The position numbers and the translations under genes are program-made. From positions 1 through 9,891 of the forward strand of contig JAGPVK010000140.1 in NCBI GenBank assembly GCA_018067055.1: a stretch of DNA of 9,891 bases, in the 5' to 3' direction. The notes below the pieces were generated by a model, which was not told where the DNA came from, did no database searches, and saw only the letters and a list, made by a program, of their open reading frames with translations. The DNA comes from Sphingomonadales bacterium. Lineage in GTDB: Bacteria; Pseudomonadota; Alphaproteobacteria; Sphingomonadales; Sphingomonadaceae. Numbering within the stretch: the first letter of the stretch is position 1; each line of letters starts with the position of its first letter. Of the stretch, positions 1-6,703 are shown in pieces.

Positions 1-500
1 TCGATCGAAATATTCCGGGCGAGAAAATCGAACAGAATCCGTTGCCCCTGCAGGCTGTCGAGACCGAGCACCCCGTCCGCACCGATATTGGCAGAGCGGA
101 ATGTCGGCGAGATCAGGCCGTCATAGCTGCGTTTGCCAAGAGTCAGGCTGGGGACAAATACCGTCTGCACGACGGTGCTGCCCGCCAGCGCCACGATCGT
201 CACTTCATCCTCGATGTCGAGCGCCAGCGCACCGGCGATCTCCTTCGACAATATTGTCCGCTGCGATGCGGTGTCGATAATGAAGGCATAGGGTCCGCCC
301 TGGTCGATCCGGACCGAGACGGTCATCCGTTCGAGCCGGTCCTTCTCGATCGCTATCTGTTCCGCATCGGGCTGGATAAACTGGTCGGGCAGGCTGTCGG
401 CAATATGGGCTTCGGTCTCCGGCTCGATCGGCACGGACGCCGCAAGCTGGGCCGCAAACAACGACGCCCAGACAGGATATAGAAAAAGCGGACAGGCCAT
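1..500 (-). CDS. Retropepsin-like aspartyl protease family protein, partial (C-terminus beyond left edge)
   Basis: The minus strand stays open from an ATG at 500 to the window edge, giving the first 166 residues. Residues 1-23 are hydrophobic and look like a signal peptide or membrane anchor, though without basic residues at the N-terminus, so export is inferred. After a linker, a beta-rich stretch leads to FIIDTAS (73-79), which sits where retropepsin-like proteases have their catalytic Asp-Thr-Gly; Asp76 is present but Gly is replaced by Ala78. Downstream, ADGVLGLD (141-148) and ILFDF (155-159) match the flap-to-end pattern of this fold. The start is supported by an in-frame TAG at 510-512 and an AGGA 7 nt before the ATG. 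Such proteins are often periplasmic and their substrates are mostly unknown. The family is fairly sure, proteolytic activity less so because of the DTA triad and the missing remainder. Confidence 0.72.
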   Translation of the reverse strand, partial: MACPLFLYPVWASLFAAQLAASVPIEPETEAHIADSLPDQFIQPDAEQIAIEKDRLERMTVSVRIDQGGPYAFIIDTASQRTILSKEIAGALALDIEDEVTIVALAGSTVVQTVFVPSLTLGKRSYDGLISPTFRSANIGADGVLGLDSLQGQRILFDFLARNISI

Positions 501-516
501 TTTGCTATCCTACGCC

Positions 517-542
517 AAAAATCTGATAGTTCCTAATATCAG
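517..542 (-). terminator. Possible Rho-independent terminator of the helicase gene
   Basis: On the minus strand, CTGATA (542-537) and TATCAG (528-523) form a perfect 6-bp stem with an 8-nt loop, followed by A and five T (521-517). This sits 19 bp past the helicase stop. The stem is AT-rich and probably weak, so it may attenuate rather than fully stop transcription. It lies directly upstream of the Shine-Dalgarno sequence of the aspartyl-protease gene. Confidence 0.45.
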
Positions 543-560
543 GCGGTGAAGCGCTGGCTG

Positions 561-3080
561 CTAATCCAGTTTCATCGCTTCGCTGATCAGCGATTCCGCC
601 TCGATCAGCAACGCATCGTCGGTCGCGCCCTGCGCCACATGTTCGCGCCCGATCATTACCAGCACCGGCACGGCGAGCGGGCTGACCCGTTCCAGATCGA
701 CATGAATGATCGATTCCGCGGCGCGGTCGAGCAGATCACCCAGCCGCCCGACATCGGTCATCCGCGCCCTCGCGTCGGCCCAGGCGGCCTGCATCAGCAG
801 ATGATCGGGTTCATATTTGCGCAACACGTCGAAAATCAGATCGGTCGAGAAAGTGACCTGTTTGCCGGTCTTGCGTTTGCCCGGATGCTGGCGCTCGACC
901 AGGCCGCTGATCACCGCCACTTCGCGAAAGGCGCGCTTGAGCAGATGCGATCCCTCGACCCAGTCGAAAAATTCATCCTCAAGGATATCGGCGCTGAACA
1001 GCGGCGCGGGATCGGTGACCGGTTCGACGCTGTAACAGGCCAGAGCGTAATCATTGGCGACAAAGCCGATCGGCTTGAGCCCGCGATCCTCCATCCGCCG
1101 GGTCAGCAGCATGCCAAGCGACTGATGCGCGTTCCAGCCCTCGAAGCTGTAAGCGACCATATAATGCAACTGCTTGTGCGGGAAGGTTTCAACCAGCAAC
1201 TGCCCCGGTTCGGGCATGATCGATCGATGGTCCTGCATCTCCAGCCATTCGCGGACATCATCGGGAAAGCGCACCCAGCCGGCGCGATCGGTCAGAAAAC
1301 CGCGCACCCGGTCGGAAAGATGCGTGGTCAGCGGCAGTCTGGCGCCGCCGTAGCTCGGAATCATCGCTGCTTTTTTCGCTGCCCTGACGATCACATCGCT
1401 GGCATCTATCTTGATCAGTTCGAGGCTCAGTCCGGCAAAGAAAAACGTGTCGCCGATTGACAGCATGGCGGCAAAACCCTCCTCGACCTTGCCGAGGTTG
1501 CGGCCGTTCTTGAAGCGGACATTCATCATCGCGGCATCGACGATGATGCCGGCGTTGAGCCGGTGCTGGGCGGCGAATTTCGGATGGGTCAGGTTCCAGA
1601 CGCCCTTCGCGTCGCGGCGCAGGCGCTTGAACTTGTCATAGGCCTTGAGCGCATAGCCGCCATCGCGGGTGAAATTCAGCACCCGCTCGAACTGCGCTTT
1701 CGACAGGGCGCTATAGGGCAGGGCGGATTGCACCTCGTCGAGCAGCGCCTCTTCCTGAAACGGCGCGGCGCAGGCACAGCTCATCACATGCTGGGCGAGC
1801 ACGTCGAGACCGCCCGGGCGGAACGGTTCGCCGTCCCGCCGACCCTCGTTCACCGCATCCAGCGCCGCCTGCGCCTCGAGATATTCAAAGCGGTTGCCGG
1901 GAACCAGCAGCGCTTTCGATGACACGTCCAGTCGGTGATTGGCGCGGCCAATGCGCTGCAGCAGCCGCGACGATCCCTTCGGCGCGCCCATCTGGATCAC
2001 GCAGTCGATATCGCCCCAGTCGACGCCAAGGTCGAGCGAGGCGGTGCAGACCAGCGCTCGCATCCGGCCTGACGCCATGGCGTTTTCTACCTTGCGCCGC
2101 GCTTCCCTCGACAGGCTGCCGTGGTGAATACCGATCGCCAGCGTCTCGTCATTGATATCCCACAGTTTCTGGAAGGTCAGTTCGGCCAGAAAGCGCGTGT
2201 TGCAGAAGATCAGCGTCATCCGGTTGCTGCGGATCTGCTGCATCACCTGCGGAATCGCATAGGCCCCGGCATGGCCGGACCAGGGCACCCGCACCGGATC
2301 ACCCTCGGGGGTTTCGGGCAGCATGATCGACAGGTCGGCCGGCGCGCCTTCCGCTCCCAGCACATGGCTGACCGTATCGATATCCCCATAAGGCGCAAGC
2401 CAGGCGCGAAAGTCATCCGGTTCGGCAACCGTCGCCGACAGGGCGACCCGCTGCATCTCCGGCGCGATTTTCTGCAAACGCGCCAGTGACAGCGACAGCA
2501 GATCGCCGCGCTTGCCGGTAGCAAAGGCGTGCACCTCGTCGATCACCACCCGCCGGAGACCCGCAAACAGGGCGAAGCTCTCCGGCTGGCTGAGCAGCAG
2601 GTTGAGCGATTCCGGCGTGGTCAGCAATATCTGCGGCGGCTTCACCCGCTGCCGCGCCTTGCGACCCGCCGGCGTATCGCCGCTGCGCGTCTCGATCGTG
2701 ATCGGCAGACCCATTTCCTCGACCGGCGTCAGCAGGTTGCGCTGGACGTCCACCGCCAGCGCCTTCAGCGGCGAGATATACAGCGTGTGCAGGGTGCCGC
2801 CACCCGTCCGTTCGCCCTGAGCCTGTCGAAGGGCAGGTTGCGCGCTGCCAGCTGCTTCGACAGGCTCAGCACGAACGGATTCGTCATGCTCTCTTTCAAT
2901 CAGCTCAACCAGCGTCGGCAAAAACCCCGCAAGCGTCTTCCCCGCGCCGGTCGGTGCCGTCAGCAGGGCATGACGTCCGGCCCGGGCCGCCGCGAGCATG
3001 GCCAGCTGATGCGGCCGCACCGCCCAGCCACGCGCTGCGAACCAGTCGACCAGCACGGGAGGAATATTGTCATCGGCCAT
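561..3080 (-). CDS. Ligase-associated DEXH-box DNA helicase (Lhr family)
   Basis: An 839-residue superfamily 2 helicase. Motifs in order: RPHQ (22-25), Walker A TAPTGAGKT (41-49), SPLKAL (103-108, Ia), TTPESL (154-159, Ib), DEVH (181-184, II), SAT (215-217, III), TLIFCNTR (289-296, IV), DLGVDWGDID (350-359, V) and QRIGRANH (375-382, VI). The part from about 400 on fits the winged-helix and C-terminal region of Lhr-core proteins. This shape and length match the helicase of a four-gene bacterial set with an ATP-dependent DNA ligase, an exonuclease and a phosphoesterase (PdeM), thought to act in DNA repair. None of those partners is in this window; downstream is a protease-like gene. Residues 68-91 are encoded by a palindromic repeat and extend the loop between motifs I and Ia (see the repeat entry). 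All catalytic motifs are intact. The start is the ATG at 3080, near the RPHQ motif as expected; the upstream gene ends 23 bp before. Confidence 0.93.
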   Translation of the reverse strand: MADDNIPPVLVDWFAARGWAVRPHQLAMLAAARAGRHALLTAPTGAGKTLAGFLPTLVELIEREHDESVRAEPVEAAGSAQPALRQAQGERTGGGTLHTLYISPLKALAVDVQRNLLTPVEEMGLPITIETRSGDTPAGRKARQRVKPPQILLTTPESLNLLLSQPESFALFAGLRRVVIDEVHAFATGKRGDLLSLSLARLQKIAPEMQRVALSATVAEPDDFRAWLAPYGDIDTVSHVLGAEGAPADLSIMLPETPEGDPVRVPWSGHAGAYAIPQVMQQIRSNRMTLIFCNTRFLAELTFQKLWDINDETLAIGIHHGSLSREARRKVENAMASGRMRALVCTASLDLGVDWGDIDCVIQMGAPKGSSRLLQRIGRANHRLDVSSKALLVPGNRFEYLEAQAALDAVNEGRRDGEPFRPGGLDVLAQHVMSCACAAPFQEEALLDEVQSALPYSALSKAQFERVLNFTRDGGYALKAYDKFKRLRRDAKGVWNLTHPKFAAQHRLNAGIIVDAAMMNVRFKNGRNLGKVEEGFAAMLSIGDTFFFAGLSLELIKIDASDVIVRAAKKAAMIPSYGGARLPLTTHLSDRVRGFLTDRAGWVRFPDDVREWLEMQDHRSIMPEPGQLLVETFPHKQLHYMVAYSFEGWNAHQSLGMLLTRRMEDRGLKPIGFVANDYALACYSVEPVTDPAPLFSADILEDEFFDWVEGSHLLKRAFREVAVISGLVERQHPGKRKTGKQVTFSTDLIFDVLRKYEPDHLLMQAAWADARARMTDVGRLGDLLDRAAESIIHVDLERVSPLAVPVLVMIGREHVAQGATDDALLIEAESLISEAMKLD
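2808..2878. repeat. REP-like palindromic element inserted in frame in the helicase gene
   Basis: The left arm (2808-2831) and the right arm (2855-2878) are inverted copies matching at 22 of 24 positions, with a 23-nt spacer; the core is CTGAGCCTGTCGAAG and its reverse complement. The core is the dispersed palindrome often seen in sphingomonad genomes, usually between genes (from general knowledge, not a search). Here it lies inside the helicase coding region and is read without a stop as VRAEPVEA...LRQAQGER (residues 69-91). The 71-bp span with its flanks keeps the frame. It could form a strong hairpin in the mRNA or single-stranded DNA. Confidence 0.85.
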
Positions 3081-3103
3081 TGCGTTCGAATGGCGCTTAA
3101 TGG

Positions 3104-4051
3104 CTATTGTTTCAACTCCGCCATCAGCCCGAACAGCTGGACGACGTCTGGCGGGCTGCTATCGCCCGAATATTCCCGGTACAGCGTCGAGACATTGACC
3201 GCGATCCGCTCGGCGTCGCCCCAGCTGGAAAAATCGCCCAACCGGATATCATGCGCGGCATCGCGTACCGACAGCCCCGCGTCATAGCGCTTGCGGGCTT
3301 CCTGATCGATATAGCGCAGATAATCCTGCACCCGCCGGACGCCGTGGACATCGGTGATCGGGCCATGGCCGGGGACGATGGTTTCTGCCTTGAAGCCGAT
3401 GATCGTGTCACAGGCGGCGATCCAGTTGCCAACTGGTCCGGCCCACATGATCGGGGTACCCTCGATGAACAATATGTCGCCGGTAAAGACGGTCTTGTCG
3501 CCTGGCACATGGACGAGCACATCTCCCGCCGTATGCGCGGGTCCGACTTCGATGAGATCGACCTTCTTGTCGCCGACCATCAGGCTATATTCACCGCTGA
3601 AGGTTTGGGTCGGCAGTTTTTCCTCGACATCGGTGAAGTCGAAGCTGCCGAAAATATCCACCAGATATTGTCCTGCCGGCCCCATCGCCCGGGCTTGCGC
3701 CATGATCGCGGCGAGCTGGCTGGCCGGCAGTTCGGACATTTCCCGCGCGCTGGCTTCCGATGCGATCACCTCGGCTTTGTGACAGCAGCCATTGCCATGG
3801 GTATGATCGCCATTGGCGTGGGTATTGACGATGACCCCGATGTCATCGGCGCCGACACTCGCGGCATCCGCCATGACGGCCAGCATTTCGCGGGTCAGGC
3901 TGGCATCGAACAAAGTATCGATCAGCAGGGATTCCCCACCATCGGTGATCAGACCGGCATTGGACCAGCCCCAGCCACCATCGGGCTGCAGATAGGCGTA
4001 AAGACCGAAGCCGGTTTCAACCAGTCCTTTTTCAAAGGGAATTGCCATCAT
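3104..4051 (-). CDS. MBL-fold metallo-hydrolase
   Basis: A 315-residue metallo-beta-lactamase-fold hydrolase without a signal peptide, presumably cytoplasmic. The metal-binding segment is NTHANGDHTHGN (76-87): His78, Asp82 and His83 of the HxHxDH motif are present, but the second His is Asn80. Other expected ligands are His173 (GPAHTAGD), Asp192 (FTGDILF) and His229 (VPGHGP). The fold covers about residues 15-240; the last 75 residues are helical and include a dimer-like or cap region. Two ATGs (4051 and 4048) are adjacent; GGAG lies 5 nt before the first and 8 nt before the second, so the true start may be one codon later. It ends 23 bp before the helicase start and may be co-transcribed with it. 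The substrate cannot be told from sequence. The upstream 203-bp gap is shared with the divergent AI-2E transporter gene. Confidence 0.9.
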   Translation of the reverse strand: MMAIPFEKGLVETGFGLYAYLQPDGGWGWSNAGLITDGGESLLIDTLFDASLTREMLAVMADAASVGADDIGVIVNTHANGDHTHGNGCCHKAEVIASEASAREMSELPASQLAAIMAQARAMGPAGQYLVDIFGSFDFTDVEEKLPTQTFSGEYSLMVGDKKVDLIEVGPAHTAGDVLVHVPGDKTVFTGDILFIEGTPIMWAGPVGNWIAACDTIIGFKAETIVPGHGPITDVHGVRRVQDYLRYIDQEARKRYDAGLSVRDAAHDIRLGDFSSWGDAERIAVNVSTLYREYSGDSSPPDVVQLFGLMAELKQ

Positions 4052-4168
4052 CTTTTCTCCCGCATCAAGCGCTGCCTGCCTTTCATTGTTGCAGCTTTCG
4101 CCTGATTCGAACAGAGGCGGCGAGTCAGATGGGCGGTGAAAGAAGTGCTATGAGGGTCGTGCCAATCC

Positions 4169-4197
4169 TTGCCCACCCCAGAATATTCCAGTATCTG
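4169..4197 (+). promoter_or_regulatory. Weak candidate sigma-70-type promoter for the AI-2E transporter gene
   Basis: TTGCCC (4169-4174) and TATCTG (4192-4197) are separated by 17 bp and lie 57 bp before the transporter ATG. The -35 is reasonable, the -10 matches only half the consensus. The rest of the 4052-4254 gap shows no other convincing gene or structure; a promoter for the divergent MBL gene must be here too, but I could not place it. Confidence 0.25.
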
Positions 4198-4254
4198 CCG
4201 GAAAAACCAATGCGACTGCGGCGATAGCTGCCCACCTGAGAAGAGCGATATCAA

Positions 4255-5346
4255 ATGGACAATCGGGCAAAATCGAAAAAACGCATCGAATGGGGCTTTC
4301 TGATCGCGCTTCTGGTGATCATCTCGCTCGCCTTTGCGGTTCTGATCGAACCGTTTTTCGGTGCCATAGTCTGGGGCGTTGTTGTCGCCGTATTGTTCCG
4401 CCCGGTCTACGAGCGATTGCTGGCTCATTTTCCGGGCAGAAGCAATTTGGCCGCGGCGATCACCTTGATCCTGATATTGTTGCTGGTGGTGGTCCCGGCA
4501 ATCCTGCTCGGCATGGCACTGGTCCAGGAGGCAGCGAGTCTTTACACCCGGATCGAAAATGGTGACATCGATTTTGGTGCGGCCTTTGCAGCGTTTGAAA
4601 ACTCTCTGCCGCACTGGATGCAGGCGCAGCTGGCCGCTTATGGCTATGGGGATTTCGCCAGTATCCGGGCGGAGATTGAACAATATATTTCCTCGATTCT
4701 GGAATTTCTGCTCTCACAGCTGCTCAGCGTCGGCCAGGGCGCGTTCCAGTTCATGCTTGGCCTGGGCGTGATGCTCTACCTGACCTTTTTCCTTCTGCGC
4801 GACGGTCGGGCGCTGACCGAGCGGATCGGAGAAATGATCCCGCTGGATGAGACAAAACGCGACATATTGATGGAAAAATTCCTCGTCGTGATCCGGGCAA
4901 CGATCAAGGGCAGCCTGATCATCGCGATCATCCAGGGCAGTCTCGGCGGCCTCGTCTTCTGGCTGCTCGATATTCGCGGTGCGCTGCTTTGGGCGGTATT
5001 GATGGGCATATTCTCCCTGATTCCGGCAATCGGCACGGGTTTCGTCTGGATCCCGGTCGCACTCTATCTGTTCGTCACCGGTGCTGTCTGGCAAGGGGTC
5101 GTACTGATCCTTTGCGGGGTGTTCGTGATCAGCATGGTCGATAATGTGGTGCGCCCGATTCTGGTCGGCCGGGATACGCGCATGCCCGATTATGTCGTGC
5201 TGATTTCCACTCTTGGCGGGCTGCAACTGTTCGGGATCAACGGGATCGTGATTGGCCCGTTGGTGGCAGCCCTGTTTATCGCAATCTGGAGTATTTTTTC
5301 GGATATGCACCAACATCATGGCCGACTGGAAAAGATTAGCGAATAG
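4255..5346 (+). CDS. AI-2E family transporter
   Basis: A 363-residue integral inner-membrane protein of the AI-2E/PerM family. Hydrophobic segments lie at about 12-31, 33-50, 66-90, 160-182, 220-240, 243-275, 279-296 and 315-347, with a soluble stretch at 95-155 as usual for the family. The C-terminal part is the most typical: a SLIPAIGT motif (254-261), DNVVRPILVGRD (296-307) and GGLQLFGINGIVIGP (321-335). Members have been assigned to export of autoinducer-2, Na+/H+ exchange or other small-solute transport, so the cargo here is open. The ATG at 4255 follows AAGAG (4241-4245) by 9 nt and is preceded by a basic N-terminal tail that suits a cytoplasmic start. The gene converges on the deacetylase gene and their last 11 bp overlap, leaving no room for an ordinary terminator between them. 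Confidence 0.92.
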   Translation: MDNRAKSKKRIEWGFLIALLVIISLAFAVLIEPFFGAIVWGVVVAVLFRPVYERLLAHFPGRSNLAAAITLILILLLVVVPAILLGMALVQEAASLYTRIENGDIDFGAAFAAFENSLPHWMQAQLAAYGYGDFASIRAEIEQYISSILEFLLSQLLSVGQGAFQFMLGLGVMLYLTFFLLRDGRALTERIGEMIPLDETKRDILMEKFLVVIRATIKGSLIIAIIQGSLGGLVFWLLDIRGALLWAVLMGIFSLIPAIGTGFVWIPVALYLFVTGAVWQGVVLILCGVFVISMVDNVVRPILVGRDTRMPDYVVLISTLGGLQLFGINGIVIGPLVAALFIAIWSIFSDMHQHHGRLEKISE

Positions 5347-6250
5347 CCCCGCCGCGATCCGCTTCATCGGCCATGGCGATCATCGAACGGGCATGGCGCA
5401 AGGCAACGGCGCGATGGTCGAGGCCATATCCGCCACCCAGGGCACTGGCGACGGCAATGCCCCGGTCACGCGCCTGGCGGATGACCATGCGGTCGCGCCG
5501 TTCCAGACCGGCATCGCTCAATGCCAGTCGTCCCAGCCGGTCATCGGCATGCGGATCTACACCGGCCTGATAGAGCAGCATATCCGGCTGAAAGCTGAGC
5601 AGAATTTCCTTCAGGGCGATGTCCAGAATCGACAGATAATCATCATCTCCCACCGCGTCCGGTAGCGCAATGTCGCGGCTGGATCGCGCCTTGCGGGTCG
5701 GGAAATTGCGTTCGCTGTGGATCGACAGGGTGAAAACATCCGTTCGTCCGGCAAGCAACATCGCCGTGCCATCTCCCTGATGCACATCGAGATCGACGAT
5801 CAGGATTTTGCGGACGTCCCCCTCGGCCAACAGCCGGTTGGCGGTGATCGCCAGATCGTTGAACACGCAATAGCCGGCACCGGTATCGGCCATCGCATGA
5901 TGGCTGCCACCGGCGCTGTTTGCGGCATAGCCATGTTCCAGGGCAAGCTGCGCCGCCAGCCAGGTGCCGCCCGATGTATATTGGACCCGGCTGGCAATTT
6001 CCGTCGACACCGGAAAACCGATGCGGCGCTCCTTGTCACGGGGGACAGCGGCCGACAGCACCTGCTCGACATAGTCCGCATCATGCACGGCCTCGATCCA
6101 TTGCCGTGGCATCGGCGCAGGTTCGTGGGCGACATGTTCCGATGCATGATCCCGGATCGCGTCCATCACCAGCTGATATTTGTCAAAGACAAAGCTGCCG
6201 TTTTTCGGGCGTGGTGCGACATAATCGGAATGGTGGACGATATGGAGCAT
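5336..6250 (-). CDS. Histone deacetylase family protein (acetoin-utilisation/HDAC-like deacetylase)
   Basis: A 304-residue zinc-dependent deacetylase of the arginase/deacetylase fold. The catalytic pair His117-His118 is in GGSHHA, the zinc ligands are Asp155 and His157 in DLDVHQGDGT (153-162) and Asp232 in GVDPHADD, and the transition-state tyrosine Tyr275 is in GGGYG (272-276). All essential residues are therefore present and the enzyme should be active. Bacterial relatives remove acetyl or acyl groups from polyamines, lysine side chains or small amides; which of these applies here is unknown. The ATG at 6250 has AGGA 6 nt upstream, inside the end region of the DUF1801 gene, whose stop is 7 bp away, which argues for translation from a shared mRNA. 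It is the last gene of a four-gene run that also holds an amidohydrolase acting on N-acyl compounds. Confidence 0.92.
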   Translation of the reverse strand: MLHIVHHSDYVAPRPKNGSFVFDKYQLVMDAIRDHASEHVAHEPAPMPRQWIEAVHDADYVEQVLSAAVPRDKERRIGFPVSTEIASRVQYTSGGTWLAAQLALEHGYAANSAGGSHHAMADTGAGYCVFNDLAITANRLLAEGDVRKILIVDLDVHQGDGTAMLLAGRTDVFTLSIHSERNFPTRKARSSRDIALPDAVGDDDYLSILDIALKEILLSFQPDMLLYQAGVDPHADDRLGRLALSDAGLERRDRMVIRQARDRGIAVASALGGGYGLDHRAVALRHARSMIAMADEADRGGAIR

Positions 6251-6257
6251 GGATGTC

Positions 6258-6671
6258 CTAGCGAGCGTTTCGCAGATGATAGGTCAGGGCCATGGCGATG
6301 CAATGCCTGACCGCATCAACGGGCAGTTCGTCGTTGACGTCAAACACCACCGCGCGCTTGCCATCAAAGGTCAGTGTCTCACTGTAAAGCTGCTGGTAGC
6401 GCTCGATCAGATCGGTCTGGCAATGAACATATAATGCGTATGTTTCCGTCGACTGCTTGTGGCGATGGATTCGCACGGTGGTGCCAGACCCGCTGTCCGA
6501 TGTCAGAAACGCCGGTTGTCCCCATTTGAGCGTCTCCTCGAGGGGACCGATGTCAGGATCGGCGCTCGCTATATCGAGAATCAGGCCGCGGAGCCGCAGC
6601 AGTTTTTCGGTTAGTGCTTCCGGCAAGCCTTCCCAGGCCGAGCAAGTCTGTTTGGGAATTTTACCGGTCAT
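6258..6671 (-). CDS. DUF1801 domain-containing protein
   Basis: A 137-residue soluble protein. EETLKWGQPAFLT (45-57) is the hallmark of DUF1801 (a YdhG-like, small alpha/beta fold), and TTVRIHRHK (64-72) plus the LTFDGKRAVVF strand region (100-110) fit the rest of the domain. No enzymatic role is established for the family. The ATG at 6671 lacks a strong Shine-Dalgarno sequence (only GGAC/CGGG nearby); another ATG 10 nt upstream is out of frame. It lies 32 bp after the amidohydrolase stop and 7 bp before the deacetylase start, so it is probably part of the same operon. Confidence 0.85.
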   Translation of the reverse strand: MTGKIPKQTCSAWEGLPEALTEKLLRLRGLILDIASADPDIGPLEETLKWGQPAFLTSDSGSGTTVRIHRHKQSTETYALYVHCQTDLIERYQQLYSETLTFDGKRAVVFDVNDELPVDAVRHCIAMALTYHLRNAR

Positions 6672-6703
6672 CCCGGTCCATTATCAGTCGTTGCAGGCCG
6701 TTG

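Noticed and set aside
546..1460. 304-codon plus-strand ORF antisense to the helicase
   Set aside because: No domain is visible, and the helicase on the minus strand is well supported over the whole stretch.
4048..4683. 211-codon minus-strand ORF over the gap and the start of the AI-2E transporter gene
   Set aside because: Its product is rich in Gln, Asp and Arg without any domain, as expected from the antisense of a membrane-protein gene; the transporter on the other strand is unmistakable.
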